Program-made: the position numbers and the translations under genes
Part shown: piece after piece, positions 8,212 to 17,102 of the stretch
How positions within the stretch are numbered: the first letter of the stretch is position 1
Layout: each line of letters begins with the position of its first letter
Notes under the pieces: model-generated
Told to the model about the DNA's origin: nothing
The model's input: the letters and a program-made list of their open reading frames with translations, nothing else
The model's database searches: none
Assembly (NCBI RefSeq): GCF_004362245.1
Contig: NZ_SNWM01000002.1
Location: 806,001-870,000, forward strand
Length of the DNA stretch: 64,000 nt
Source of the DNA: Pedobacter duraquae
GTDB lineage: Bacteria > Bacteroidota > Bacteroidia > Sphingobacteriales > Sphingobacteriaceae
Direction of reading: 5' to 3'

Positions 8212-10242
8212 TTAGAATTTTATGTGGTGAAAAAATTTAATCAGGAGAATTTCAACAGCTAAAAAAACAATGGACAAAATTAGACAAAGTTTCCATAACT
8301 CATTGCTGTTATTTTTTGCAGTATCCCCAAAACTCAGGGCATCCTGATTAGCATCAAGGAAGCGTACCTGTTTTTGCGGAAGGATCTTTTTAAGTTCAGC
8401 ACTGCCGGCATACCGGCTTTCACTTTCAAGCCGGCTCTGGTTAAAGGCAAACACAGAGAGTAGCGAGTCGGCCTTCCGAAGTTCGAAAAATCCCGGTTGA
8501 CGAATTTGATCGGCAGTATAGACCAAAGTCTTGCCAGGAACCTGGCGCAGTTCAGGAATCAAGTCAATCCCTTCCGAAGTCAATCTCAATGTTTGATTTG
8601 CCGCAAGCGTGGTTTTACTGGTTTCCACCAGCTCATCTTTACCAACGGTATAAAAAAGTGGTTGCGCCTGGGCACTGCTGAAAGCGATCTTATACATCAA
8701 TGGGACAAAGACAGGATGTTGTGGCAGATTGTTATCTTTTGGGTCGAGTGACGAAGCCGATAGAAAGATCTGCCCGCCACCAAAATTATACTGCCCAAAG
8801 AACACCCTGTTCAATGGCAACTCCATCAACTTACGACTATTTCGCTGGTTGGAGCTGGCATACTGAAAATAATTACTCACCTGGGGTAACTCCAGGTTTT
8901 TCGGAATTTCTTCAAACACATCTTTAAACAAAGGATTCTTAAAGTCTATACTGCTTATGGTGGTTTGCTCTGACCTGAGTTGTACGATACCCGGCAACCC
9001 GAGTGCCTGAAGAAAAGTAATATAAATCGCTTGCCCTGCTGTTACGTTGGGAAAGATCACAACTGCGCCGCCGCCTTCAACATAGCTTTTGAGTTGTTGC
9101 GCTAATCCTGACGAAGGGTTTTCAAGTCCGTTGAGCACGATCAGTCTGTAGTCCCCGAAACTTGAATACTTAATATTGGCCTCAGCCATTTCCGTAAGAC
9201 TGAAAAATGGGTCGGCAGCAAATAATGACCTGATATATGGTGCACCATTCCCTGTTCCGATACTCAGCACTTTAAGTTCCCGGTCTGATTTAAATGTAAA
9301 GTTGAGTTCGTCATCAAACGTAACTGGATAATCTTTAATACTGACCTTTGCTTTATGCCAGCCTTCATTCAGTCCGCTAAAAGAAAGGGTATCCTGAATT
9401 GTCCCCTCAGGAATCTTCAGATTAGCAATTGCTTTCTGCTGATTATCGATCGTCAGCTTTACCGGAATTCCCTGAACGGGGGCATTGGTGTAATTGCGTA
9501 AACGTACTACAAGTTTTTCCTGATCTCCAGGCCGGTGCAACGGAGATAGGAACCATACGCTATCCACGGCTATGTTGGGCAATGCGTTTGCAGTTAGCTT
9601 CACAAGATTTACCTGTACACCTGCTTTAGAACTTAAAACCTTATTGCCGACAAAATTTTGCTGAAAATCCGACAGGATATATTCGATGTGGTTATTGTTA
9701 CCAGGCACAAAGCTTTGTTGCCTGCTAAGTACCTGTTCCAGGCTCTTGTTTCCTGCTGAGATCTTTACTGCTTCTAACTGTGAGAGGAAATCTTCTTTTT
9801 GCAGCATCCGTTGGTGGCGTCCCTCAAAATCGTTTGTGGTTAGCACGAACTTCGTACTTACCGGATAGCCTTTTACAATTTCTCTTGCACGTCGTTTGGC
9901 ATCATCAAGCAGATTACCTTCCTTATTGACGCTTTGCATACTGAAGGAATTGTCAACATATACAGAAACAACTGTGGCATTTCCTGGATCTACCGTCGCA
10001 TCATTTTTAAAATACGGCCGTGCAAAAGCAAGCACCAGAAAAATTATGGCGAGGATTCTTGAAATTAGGATCAGCAGATTTTTGAGCTTTTCACCTGAGG
10101 CACTTTCAGCTTTGGCTTCGGTCAGAAATTGAACGTTACTGAAATAAACTTGCTTGTACTTCCGAAAATTAAACAGATGAATAATAACGGGAATGGCGAC
10201 CGCCAAAAGTGCAAAAAGAAAACCTGGGTATAGGAAATTCAT
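8212..10242 (-). CDS. BatA/aerotolerance-regulator N-terminal domain protein with vWA-like region
   Basis: The 676-residue protein opens with the BatA N-terminal domain: a membrane helix, IHLFNFRKYKQVYFSNVQFL and a second helix near residues 57-73. A von Willebrand factor A-like domain follows, with a MIDAS-like start DNSFSM (YVDNSFSMQ). A long periplasmic region with beta-rich segments comes next and a last transmembrane helix lies near the C-terminus. Related Bacteroidota proteins are annotated as BatA-domain proteins, and the Bat system is linked to oxidative stress and envelope integrity, though the mechanism is unclear. It is the first gene of a four-gene operon with the dead dihydroorotase, an acidic protein and DUF4199. 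Confidence 0.88.
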   Translation of the reverse strand: MNFLYPGFLFALLAVAIPVIIHLFNFRKYKQVYFSNVQFLTEAKAESASGEKLKNLLILISRILAIIFLVLAFARPYFKNDATVDPGNATVVSVYVDNSFSMQSVNKEGNLLDDAKRRAREIVKGYPVSTKFVLTTNDFEGRHQRMLQKEDFLSQLEAVKISAGNKSLEQVLSRQQSFVPGNNNHIEYILSDFQQNFVGNKVLSSKAGVQVNLVKLTANALPNIAVDSVWFLSPLHRPGDQEKLVVRLRNYTNAPVQGIPVKLTIDNQQKAIANLKIPEGTIQDTLSFSGLNEGWHKAKVSIKDYPVTFDDELNFTFKSDRELKVLSIGTGNGAPYIRSLFAADPFFSLTEMAEANIKYSSFGDYRLIVLNGLENPSSGLAQQLKSYVEGGGAVVIFPNVTAGQAIYITFLQALGLPGIVQLRSEQTTISSIDFKNPLFKDVFEEIPKNLELPQVSNYFQYASSNQRNSRKLMELPLNRVFFGQYNFGGGQIFLSASSLDPKDNNLPQHPVFVPLMYKIAFSSAQAQPLFYTVGKDELVETSKTTLAANQTLRLTSEGIDLIPELRQVPGKTLVYTADQIRQPGFFELRKADSLLSVFAFNQSRLESESRYAGSAELKKILPQKQVRFLDANQDALSFGDTAKNNSNELWKLCLILSIVFLAVEILLIKFFHHIKF

Positions 10243-10249
10243 TAAAAAC

Positions 10250-10257
10250 CAAAGTTA
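10250..10257 (-). promoter_or_regulatory. Bacteroidota -7 box TAACTTTG upstream of the BatA gene
   Basis: On the minus strand TAACTTTG fits the TAnnTTTG consensus exactly and ends 7 bp before the ATG. A TTG lies 16 bp upstream, slightly closer than usual for the -33 element. The transcript would have almost no 5' leader. Confidence 0.45.
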
Positions 10258-10286
10258 GAAAATTTCTGCAATGCAAGGAATTTTTC

Positions 10287-11861
10287 TTATCTCATTTTCT
10301 TTAATATTGCCCACAGGTTTTCATCTAGTCCATACACATCAGGGCGATATTGAATAGTTCCCTGATCGGCCCAGGCCGTTTTATAATTGATGAGCAAAGG
10401 GACCTGCTTTTTGGTACCAAACCATTTTGGTTTAAGTTCAAACCTTTTCAGGCTGTCGGTCTTTTTTGCCTGCTGAAATCTGAAGACATTCATTTTTGTA
10501 GTATCCAATGGAGGAAGGTTAACTTCCATTCTCAGCTTATCAAACTGCTGTGGACTTTCTACAAGCAGCTGTGCAAACTCCAACGGTTTCTCTACGCGCA
10601 CGCAGCCGTGACTAATTGCACGGTTGGCCAGATTAAAGCCATTCTTGTTATTGGTATCGTGCAGGTAAATGCTCGATCCATTGTCAAACAGAAATTTAAA
10701 TTTACCAAGCGCATTGCCACCACCTGAACCCTGCTTGAATGTGAAAGGTAATTTCTCCCTGGAATATTTGCGCCACTGAATAGTGTCCGGATCAGCAACC
10801 CGCACCCCCTTATAGTAAACACTCATGTTGCTGTTAGAAAGATAATATGGATCCTTCAACACCTGATAGTAAATCTCGCTCTGCGCAATACTTGAAGGGA
10901 TATTCCAAACTGGGTTTACCTGAATCGCATTCAGCTTGCTGAACAACAACGGCGTCTGGTGGTTCTTCGGCATATCATCCAGGTTATGTGTTTTCAGGTA
11001 AGTCTGTAGCTTTTCTTCAAAGCCCGCTTCGCGCCTGCCACCCACGCACACCTTCATATGGATAAGCGTATCCTTTTTACTAAACCAGGTGAGTGTGAAA
11101 TCGGGGATGTTGACTTCTACATATTCTGGTCCTGTTTCGGGAAGCTTCCAACGCTCGCGCTCCATATTTACAAGAAGGGTCTTCAGCTCCTCTGCCTGAG
11201 GATTACTTTGCGCGTAACCAAGCATCGCTTTCTGCAAGGCTTTGTAATTTGCTGACTCAGGCTGGATAGAACTCAGCAATTGTTGAATACTCGCTGTGCC
11301 TAACACCCGAACATTATTTTCTGCGTCAGGCCTCTTGGTAGGAATGTAATAACGGTTCAATAAATTCTTAGGTACTAACGCACCAAAATTTATCACATTA
11401 TGATATTTCAATAAAGACTCAGCGCTACGAATTTCAAGTTCGGCAACTACTGGATATACTTCTTCTATCTTTTTAAATTTGTTGGCTTGTAAGCTGCGCA
11501 ACATATCTTCAAGTGGCTGATAACCGAACACGGAGGGGCTAAAGCCATGCTCAGGACTTCTGCTGATGAACGCGGCCAGGCTATCCAAACTACCATCGGC
11601 AAAAAAGGCCGTAACCAGTACAGGTTCATTTTGATGATCAGCATACCAGGCCGTAATATCTTTGGGATTCGAGAGTGTACCTTTAAGTGAATCAATACAC
11701 TTTTTAAAAACTACATGGTAAGCTGCCGTATCAAATTTTTTATACAGTTTGTTTTCAAAATGTATAGACAGCATCTCTCCTACCTCAGAAGTCTCCGCAA
11801 ACCAGTTACAGGCAGGTATAAGAAAACAAATGGGTATCAGGAGGTAAAGGAGCTTTTTCAT
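10287..11861 (-). CDS. L,D-transpeptidase (YcbB/LdtD-like) lipoprotein
   Basis: This is a peptidoglycan cross-linking or remodelling enzyme of the YkuD fold. The catalytic motif ISHGCVRV lies near the C-terminus, with an upstream HDT that fits the conserved histidine strand (SSIYLHDTN). The N-terminal half resembles the YcbB scaffold domain (residues ~75-250). I place the start at the internal ATG 11861, 17 codons into the longest frame, because it gives a lipoprotein signal, MKKLLYLLIPICFLIPAC, whose cysteine would be lipidated. The mature protein of about 505 residues would be membrane-anchored in the periplasm. It is divergent from the his operon. Confidence 0.92.
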   Translation of the reverse strand: MKKLLYLLIPICFLIPACNWFAETSEVGEMLSIHFENKLYKKFDTAAYHVVFKKCIDSLKGTLSNPKDITAWYADHQNEPVLVTAFFADGSLDSLAAFISRSPEHGFSPSVFGYQPLEDMLRSLQANKFKKIEEVYPVVAELEIRSAESLLKYHNVINFGALVPKNLLNRYYIPTKRPDAENNVRVLGTASIQQLLSSIQPESANYKALQKAMLGYAQSNPQAEELKTLLVNMERERWKLPETGPEYVEVNIPDFTLTWFSKKDTLIHMKVCVGGRREAGFEEKLQTYLKTHNLDDMPKNHQTPLLFSKLNAIQVNPVWNIPSSIAQSEIYYQVLKDPYYLSNSNMSVYYKGVRVADPDTIQWRKYSREKLPFTFKQGSGGGNALGKFKFLFDNGSSIYLHDTNNKNGFNLANRAISHGCVRVEKPLEFAQLLVESPQQFDKLRMEVNLPPLDTTKMNVFRFQQAKKTDSLKRFELKPKWFGTKKQVPLLINYKTAWADQGTIQYRPDVYGLDENLWAILKKMR

Positions 11862-11918
11862 TAAAATGAGCGTTCTGTCAATTTTGATGCAAAACAACAA
11901 ATTAAATGCCACATATTT

Positions 11919-11948
11919 TTTGAATTACAAAAGCAATCTATATATTTG
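11919..11948 (+). promoter_or_regulatory. promoter of the his operon (TTTG / TATATTTG)
   Basis: TTTG at 11919-11922 and a perfect TAnnTTTG box (TATATTTG, 11941-11948) are separated by 18 bp, close to the Bacteroidota housekeeping promoter. Transcription would start near 11953 and include the His-rich leader peptide at 11992. Confidence 0.72.
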
Positions 11949-11991
11949 CCGCACCTCTGAGTGCTTTGCGCGAATGGAGACAAAAATAATT

Positions 11992-12048
11992 ATGAACAAA
12001 CACTTGAACCATCACTTACATTTGCACCATCGCCAGTTGTGGCGATAG
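11992..12048 (+). CDS. hisL: his operon leader peptide (18 residues, six histidines)
   Basis: The short frame encodes MNKHLNHHLHLHHRQLWR, with histidines at positions 4, 7, 8, 10, 12 and 13, directly between the predicted his promoter and hisG. A cluster of histidine codons at this place is the mark of ribosome-mediated attenuation: when charged His-tRNA is scarce the ribosome stalls on the CAT/CAC codons and changes RNA folding downstream. The start ATG is the only one that gives a free-standing peptide; a longer in-frame reading from upstream has no such support. The symbol is used by analogy with enterobacterial hisL; sequence homology is not implied. Confidence 0.85.
   Translation: MNKHLNHHLHLHHRQLWR
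12029..12046 (+). promoter_or_regulatory. leader hairpin overlapping the end of the His peptide
   Basis: A perfect 7-bp stem, ATCGCCA / TGGCGAT, closes a GTTG loop. Its 5' arm begins within the last His codon, so a ribosome stalled on the histidine codons would cover it. A second weak hairpin (GTTTTG-TACTT-CAAAAC, 12058-12074) follows and is succeeded by a T-rich but interrupted stretch. A classical terminator with an uninterrupted T-run is not visible. Confidence 0.6.
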
Positions 12049-12119
12049 ATATGTAATGTTTTGTACTTCAAAACTTGTTTCCGAATTATTTCTTGTTTCA
12101 TCCATTCAATACCAGCAAA

Positions 12120-12971
12120 TTGAAAACACTTAAAATCGCTATCCAGAAATCGGGTAGGTTAAACGAAAAATCCGTTGAAATTTTAAAAAACTGTGGCCTC
12201 TCTTTTGAGAACTATAAAAGCTCGCTGATATCCAGTGTTAGCAACTTCCCGTTAGAGATTCTTTTTCTCCGTGATGATGACATTCCAGAATACGTTCAGG
12301 ATGGCATTGCCGACCTTGGAATTGTAGGCGAAAATGTGATCACCGAAGCAGGTGCTCAGGTTACTTATTTACAGAAATTGGGCTTCGGAAAATGCACCCT
12401 CAAAATCGCCGTTCCCAACAACAGTACGGTATCCGAAATCTCCGATCTGGAAGGTCTTGCCATCGCCACTTCTTACCCCGTAATTCTAGAAAAATATTTA
12501 CAGGAAAATAATGTAAATGCTCAGATCCGGACGATCTCAGGATCGGTAGAAATTGGTCCTGGTTTAGGGTTGAGTGATGCGATCTGTGACATCGTTTCTA
12601 CAGGTGGAACTTTAAAGAGCAACGGGCTAAAACCTTTCGCCGAAGTGATGCAATCTGAAGCTGTGTTGATCGGGCGGGAGGGCTCGGAATTTAACCCTGA
12701 AGTGCTCGAACTTTTACAGCGGATCAAGTCGGTACTGAAAGCTAAAGCAACAAAATATGTTGTACTCAATGTAGCCAGAGAAAACCTTGAAAAAGTGGTC
12801 AGCTTATTGCCTGGTGTTAAGAGCCCAACCATTGTTCCTCTGTTTGAAGAAGGATGGGTAGCCCTGCACTCTGTAATTGCCGAGCAGGATTTTTGGGAAA
12901 AAATAAATGCACTAAAAGTGGCAGGTGCCGAAGGTATCGTGGTTATGCCGATTGAAAAAATCATTATTTAA
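12120..12971 (+). CDS. hisG: ATP phosphoribosyltransferase, long form
   Basis: First and committed step of histidine synthesis: ATP + PRPP to N1-(5-phosphoribosyl)-ATP, usually feedback-inhibited by histidine. Early motifs are IAIQKSGRLNEKS and DDIPEYVQDGIADLGIVGEN, and the PRPP-binding segment is DIVSTGGTLKSNGL. The C-terminal ~75 residues form the PII-like allosteric domain of the long HisG type, so HisZ is not needed. I choose the TTG at 12120 as the start because the protein then begins LKTLKIAIQKSGR, as in relatives, and has 283 residues; the frame is open upstream to an ATG at 12075. It is the first structural gene after the leader. Confidence 0.95.
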   Translation: MKTLKIAIQKSGRLNEKSVEILKNCGLSFENYKSSLISSVSNFPLEILFLRDDDIPEYVQDGIADLGIVGENVITEAGAQVTYLQKLGFGKCTLKIAVPNNSTVSEISDLEGLAIATSYPVILEKYLQENNVNAQIRTISGSVEIGPGLGLSDAICDIVSTGGTLKSNGLKPFAEVMQSEAVLIGREGSEFNPEVLELLQRIKSVLKAKATKYVVLNVARENLEKVVSLLPGVKSPTIVPLFEEGWVALHSVIAEQDFWEKINALKVAGAEGIVVMPIEKIII

Positions 12972-13037
12972 GGCGATTTTTGATACGAAACACCACAATC
13001 AGATATTAACCTATAGTTAATTTTAAAACATAAAGCA

Positions 13038-14336
13038 TTGAAAATCTATAGTTATAAAGACTTATCTAAACAAAATGTTGATACCCTATGCTTACGACAG
13101 CTTGCAGATGATGCCAGCATCCGCGAAAGCGTAATTGCGATCGTGGAGGAGGTAAAAGTATCTGGAGACACAGCTTTAAAGCAGTACGCCCTCGACTTTG
13201 ATCAGGTAACGCTAGAACAGCTTTACCTGGACAAGGCAACGCTTGAGGCAATAGCCAGTACAATTCCCGAAGCTGAGAAAGCAGCCATAAATACCGCATA
13301 TAGCAATATCAGGACCTTCCACGCCGCACAAATCAGCACAGAGGCAAACATCGAGACCATGCCAGGTGTGAATTGCTGGCGTGAAGCACGTGCAATTGAG
13401 CATGTGGGCCTATATATCCCTGGGGGGACTGCAGTGCTACCCAGTACCTTTTTAATGCTTGCTACGCCCGCAAAATTAGCTGGATGCAAAGAGATCGTGG
13501 TCTGTTCCCCACCACAAAAGGATGGGAAGACCAATTGTTACCTCGCTTATTGTGCCATTTTGCTTGGTATTGATCGGATCTGGATGGTTGGAGGCGCCCA
13601 GGCCATTGCCGCAATGGCCTATGGTACGGAAAGCATTCCCAAGGTTGATAAGATCTTTGGCCCGGGTAACCGATATGTAACCCAGGCTAAGCAGCTGATA
13701 CAAGGCACAACATTAACCGCAATCGATATGCCCGCAGGCCCATCTGAGGTTTTAGTGTACGCAGATGAGACTGCCATTCCGTCATTCGTGGCTTCCGACC
13801 TGCTTGCACAGGCAGAACATGGAGTTGATAGTCAGGCTATTTTAGTGGCCACCTCAAGACAAATTATAGCTAATACTATCCAAGAACTTGACAAACAACT
13901 GGAGGCTCTTCCGAGAAAGGATATAGCCCGGGCAGCTATTGCCAATTCCTATGCGGTAATCGTCAATTCTGCCGCTGAGGGCATGCATTTCAGCAATGCC
14001 TATGCTCCGGAACATTTGATTTTGGCCACGGAAACATACGCGGCGCTTATTCCCTTGATTAGTAACGCCGGATCTGTATTTTTAGGCAATCTGACGCCGG
14101 AAAGTGCCGGTGATTATGCATCGGGAACAAACCATACTTTACCAACAAGTGGCTTTGCTAAAGCCTATTCGGGCGTGTCTATTGATTCTTTTATCAAGAA
14201 GATCACTTTCCAGCACATCAGCAACAGCGGATTAGCCGAAATTGGCCCCACTGTGGAGCTACTGGCCAATGCAGAAGGTCTGCAGGCACACAAGAATGCA
14301 ATCACTATTCGTTTACAAGCGCAAGATGGATATTAA
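13038..14336 (+). CDS. hisD: histidinol dehydrogenase
   Basis: NAD-dependent four-electron oxidation of histidinol to histidine, the last two steps of the pathway. The 432-residue protein has the family length. GLYIPGGTAVLPSTFLM, FGPGNRYVTQAK, DMPAGPSEVLV and LLAQAEHG are the conserved stretches, the last carrying the histidine that helps bind zinc; APEHL and TGFAKAYSG-like residues near the C-terminus complete the site. Translation probably begins at a TTG (13038), since no ATG fits the conserved N-terminus. A small AT-rich inverted repeat (ATTAAC-CTATA-GTTAAT, 13005-13021) lies in the 66-bp gap after hisG. The end overlaps hisC by 11 bp. Confidence 0.96.
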   Translation: MKIYSYKDLSKQNVDTLCLRQLADDASIRESVIAIVEEVKVSGDTALKQYALDFDQVTLEQLYLDKATLEAIASTIPEAEKAAINTAYSNIRTFHAAQISTEANIETMPGVNCWREARAIEHVGLYIPGGTAVLPSTFLMLATPAKLAGCKEIVVCSPPQKDGKTNCYLAYCAILLGIDRIWMVGGAQAIAAMAYGTESIPKVDKIFGPGNRYVTQAKQLIQGTTLTAIDMPAGPSEVLVYADETAIPSFVASDLLAQAEHGVDSQAILVATSRQIIANTIQELDKQLEALPRKDIARAAIANSYAVIVNSAAEGMHFSNAYAPEHLILATETYAALIPLISNAGSVFLGNLTPESAGDYASGTNHTLPTSGFAKAYSGVSIDSFIKKITFQHISNSGLAEIGPTVELLANAEGLQAHKNAITIRLQAQDGY

Positions 14337-15372
14337 CAAACTACAACGCGAAAACATTAAGAACCTTCGCCCCTACTCTACTGCAAGGGACGAATATAAA
14401 GGGCAGGCCAGCGTTTATCTGGATGCCAATGAAAACAGTTTTGGCTCTCCTCTGGAGAAAAACTACAACAGATATCCCGATCCTTTACAACTTGATCTGA
14501 AAGATGAGATCGGAAAAATTAAAGGCGTACCCATCGAAAACACCTTCCTGGGGAATGGTAGTGATGAGGCGATAGACTTGCTTTACCGTGCCTTTTGTGA
14601 GCCCGGAAAAGATAACGTAATTGTGCTTCCCCCTACCTACGGAATGTACGAAGTTTCGGCAAATATCAACAACGTTGAACTTCGTAAAGTGAGCTTGCTT
14701 CCGAGCTTCCAACTGGACCTTGAAGGCATCGCTGAAGCAATCGATGAACACACCAAAATGATCTTCATCTGCTCGCCAAACAACCCTACCGGAAACTCAA
14801 TTATCCGCACCGATATTGAGACCATTTTAGCCAACTTTGAAGGGCTCGTTGTGATCGATGAAGCTTACATAAATTTCTCCAAACAACGCACCTTTATTCA
14901 GGAATTAACAGAGTATCCAAACCTGGTAATCCTGCAGACTTTTTCTAAAGCCTGGGGCCTTGCCGCACTCCGTTTAGGGATGGCTTTTGCTGCCCGTCCG
15001 GTAATCGATATTCTAAACAAAGTGAAGCCTCCATATAATATCAATCAGGCTACCCAGGACATCGCACTGGAGGCCCTGAAAAATGTAGAACAGGTAAACG
15101 AATGGATCAGAATTACTGTATCTGAAAGAGACAGACTAAGCAAAAGTCTGGCTGAAATGGACCTCGTTAAAAAGGTGTACCCATCGGATGCCAACTTCAT
15201 TTTAGCAGAGGTTACCGATGCTGAAGGGGTCTATAATTACCTGGTTGAACAGGGAATTATTGTGCGCGACAGATCTAAAGTTACCCTCTGCGAGGGCTGT
15301 TTGCGTATCACCGTAGGCACCTCCACAGAAAACGAAACCTTACTTAATAACCTTAAATCTTACCAGGCTTAG
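14326..15372 (+). CDS. hisC: histidinol-phosphate aminotransferase
   Basis: PLP-dependent class I/II aminotransferase that makes histidinol phosphate from imidazole-acetol phosphate and glutamate. The family signature [10 protein letters not shown] is near residue 30, the PLP-binding NPTGN is in [10 protein letters not shown], and the Schiff-base lysine lies in [15 protein letters not shown]-terminal LRITVGT provides the arginine for substrate carboxylate binding. I start it at ATG 14326 (348 residues), which gives [17 protein letters not shown]; a longer frame reaching back to 14242 would lie inside hisD. The 11-bp overlap with hisD points to translational coupling. Confidence 0.96.
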   Translation: MDINKLQRENIKNLRPYSTARDEYKGQASVYLDANENSFGSPLEKNYNRYPDPLQLDLKDEIGKIKGVPIENTFLGNGSDEAIDLLYRAFCEPGKDNVIVLPPTYGMYEVSANINNVELRKVSLLPSFQLDLEGIAEAIDEHTKMIFICSPNNPTGNSIIRTDIETILANFEGLVVIDEAYINFSKQRTFIQELTEYPNLVILQTFSKAWGLAALRLGMAFAARPVIDILNKVKPPYNINQATQDIALEALKNVEQVNEWIRITVSERDRLSKSLAEMDLVKKVYPSDANFILAEVTDAEGVYNYLVEQGIIVRDRSKVTLCEGCLRITVGTSTENETLLNNLKSYQA

Positions 15373-15374
15373 TT

Positions 15375-16508
15375 ATGAAAAAACTACTCTTTATAGACCG
15401 CGATGGCACGTTAATTACAGAGCCCGAAGACGAACAAATCGATTCTTTTGCTAAGTTAATTTTCTACCCCAGGTCCTTATATTACCTGTCAAAAATTGCT
15501 GCAGAGCTCGACTTCAGGTTAATCATGGTGACCAATCAGGATGGTTTAGGGACCGATTCGCATCCTGAAATCAACTTCTGGCCTGTACATAACTTCGTAC
15601 TGGACACGTTTAAAAATGAAGGTGTGACCTTCGATGAGGTAATTATAGACAAGACCTTTGCCCATGAAAATGCGTCAACAAGAAAACCGAATACTGGTCT
15701 TTTGCAGCATTTTCTGACTGGCGGCTATGATTTGGCGAATTCTTTCGTAATTGGCGACCGGCTTAACGACGTGGTCTTAGCCAAAAACCTCGGCGCTAAA
15801 GCAATCTGGTTAAGAAATAATGATCTACTGGGTGCTAATGAGATGCTCGATAAAGCAGAAACTCTGAAAGAATATATTGCATTGGAAACCAGCAATTGGG
15901 CAGATATTTATACAATGCTGCGCGCAGGAACACGTACGGTAAAACACGAACGTAATACCAATGAAACTAAAATCAGCATTGAACTTGACCTTGATGGAAC
16001 GGGTAAAGCGGAAATCAGTACCGGACTAAATTTCTTTGATCATATGCTGGATCAAATCGCACGTCACGGCGGAATAGACCTGAAAATCACGACTAAAGGT
16101 GATCTTCATATTGATGAGCACCACACTATTGAAGATACTGGGATTGCCCTCGGCGAAGCCTTTGCTAAAGCAATAGGAAATAAACTGGGATTGGAACGTT
16201 ATGGCTTTTGCCTGCCTATGGATGATTGCCTGGCTCAGGCTGCAATAGACTTTGGTGGGAGGCCCTGGATTGTCTGGGATGCTGATTTTAAACGGGAAAA
16301 GGTAGGTGATGTCCCTACAGAAATGTTCTTCCATTTCTTCAAATCCTTTACCGATGCTGCAAAATGCAACCTGAATATCAAAGCGGAAGGAGATAACGAA
16401 CACCATAAAATAGAAGCTATATTTAAAGCTTTTGCAAAAGCTATTAAGGTTGCGATTAAACGTGATCCCGAAAAGCTAGTCTTACCAAGTACTAAAGGAC
16501 TTTTATAA
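15375..16508 (+). CDS. hisB: bifunctional histidinol-phosphatase / imidazoleglycerol-phosphate dehydratase
   Basis: Two catalytic domains are fused. Residues 1-~170 are a HAD phosphatase with the nucleophile motif D8-R-D10-GT, a TNQDGLGT loop and [10 protein letters not shown]. Residues ~185-377 are IGP dehydratase, with [14 protein letters not shown] and [16 protein letters not shown] carrying the metal-binding histidines and glutamates. The zinc-binding cysteine cluster found in enterobacterial HisB-N is absent here; the equivalent stretch reads [11 protein letters not shown], which I recall as normal for Bacteroidota. It starts 2 bp after hisC and its TAA overlaps the hisH ATG by one base. 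Confidence 0.96.
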   Translation: MKKLLFIDRDGTLITEPEDEQIDSFAKLIFYPRSLYYLSKIAAELDFRLIMVTNQDGLGTDSHPEINFWPVHNFVLDTFKNEGVTFDEVIIDKTFAHENASTRKPNTGLLQHFLTGGYDLANSFVIGDRLNDVVLAKNLGAKAIWLRNNDLLGANEMLDKAETLKEYIALETSNWADIYTMLRAGTRTVKHERNTNETKISIELDLDGTGKAEISTGLNFFDHMLDQIARHGGIDLKITTKGDLHIDEHHTIEDTGIALGEAFAKAIGNKLGLERYGFCLPMDDCLAQAAIDFGGRPWIVWDADFKREKVGDVPTEMFFHFFKSFTDAAKCNLNIKAEGDNEHHKIEAIFKAFAKAIKVAIKRDPEKLVLPSTKGLL

Positions 16509-17101
16509 TGATCGGAATCGTAAATTATGGTGCAGGAAACATCTTTTCGCTTACTGCAGCGCTAGAAAGACTAGACATTCAGTATGGCATGATCAATACG
16601 GAGGCTGATTTTGACCAATATACCCACATTATCATTCCTGGTGTGGGCCATGCCGGAGCCGCCATGAAAAAGCTTAACGATACGGGATTGGTTAATGCCA
16701 TCCGTGCCTTAAAAAAACCTGTATTGGGCATTTGCGTGGGCATGCAACTGCTTACCGCGCATTCTGAAGAAGGAGATGCAGCGTTGCTCAACATTATCCC
16801 GGTGAACACGAAACTGTTTGACAAAGAGCTCGGTATCAAAATACCACACATGGGCTGGAATAATGTCGATACCAAAAACAATTTATTATTCCATGGTGTT
16901 GAAAATTCTGCACAATTTTATTTCGTGCATTCGTACTTTATTGAATATAACCCTACTTTTGACATCGCAGCAGTAAATTATGGTGCTCCCTTTTCTGCTG
17001 CAATACAAAGAGATAACTTCTTTGGCGTTCAATTTCACCCTGAGAAATCAGGCGCCGCCGGAGAGCAATTATTAAGAAACTTTTCAAACTTAAAACAGTA
17101 A
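16508..17101 (+). CDS. hisH: imidazole glycerol phosphate synthase, glutaminase subunit
   Basis: Class I glutamine amidotransferase that delivers ammonia through a tunnel to HisF. The nucleophile C76 lies in GICVGMQLL and the His-Glu pair in FHPEKSG near residue 180; the oxyanion strand reads PGVGHAG. The 197-residue length is typical. It overlaps hisB by 1 bp (TAATG) and is followed 1 bp later by hisA, so HisH and HisF are made in the same operon but are not adjacent. Confidence 0.96.
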   Translation: MIGIVNYGAGNIFSLTAALERLDIQYGMINTEADFDQYTHIIIPGVGHAGAAMKKLNDTGLVNAIRALKKPVLGICVGMQLLTAHSEEGDAALLNIIPVNTKLFDKELGIKIPHMGWNNVDTKNNLLFHGVENSAQFYFVHSYFIEYNPTFDIAAVNYGAPFSAAIQRDNFFGVQFHPEKSGAAGEQLLRNFSNLKQ

Positions 17102-17102
17102 A

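Noticed and set aside
8212..10242. BatA-family gene as part of an aerotolerance bat operon with MoxR
   Set aside because: No MoxR ATPase, DUF58 or other Bat proteins are adjacent; only the N-terminal domain similarity is supported.
12075..12119. Upstream 15-codon extension of hisG from ATG 12075
   Set aside because: HisG homologues begin at the KTLKIAIQKSGR stretch; the TTG at 12120 gives the normal length and the extension overlaps the regulatory leader.
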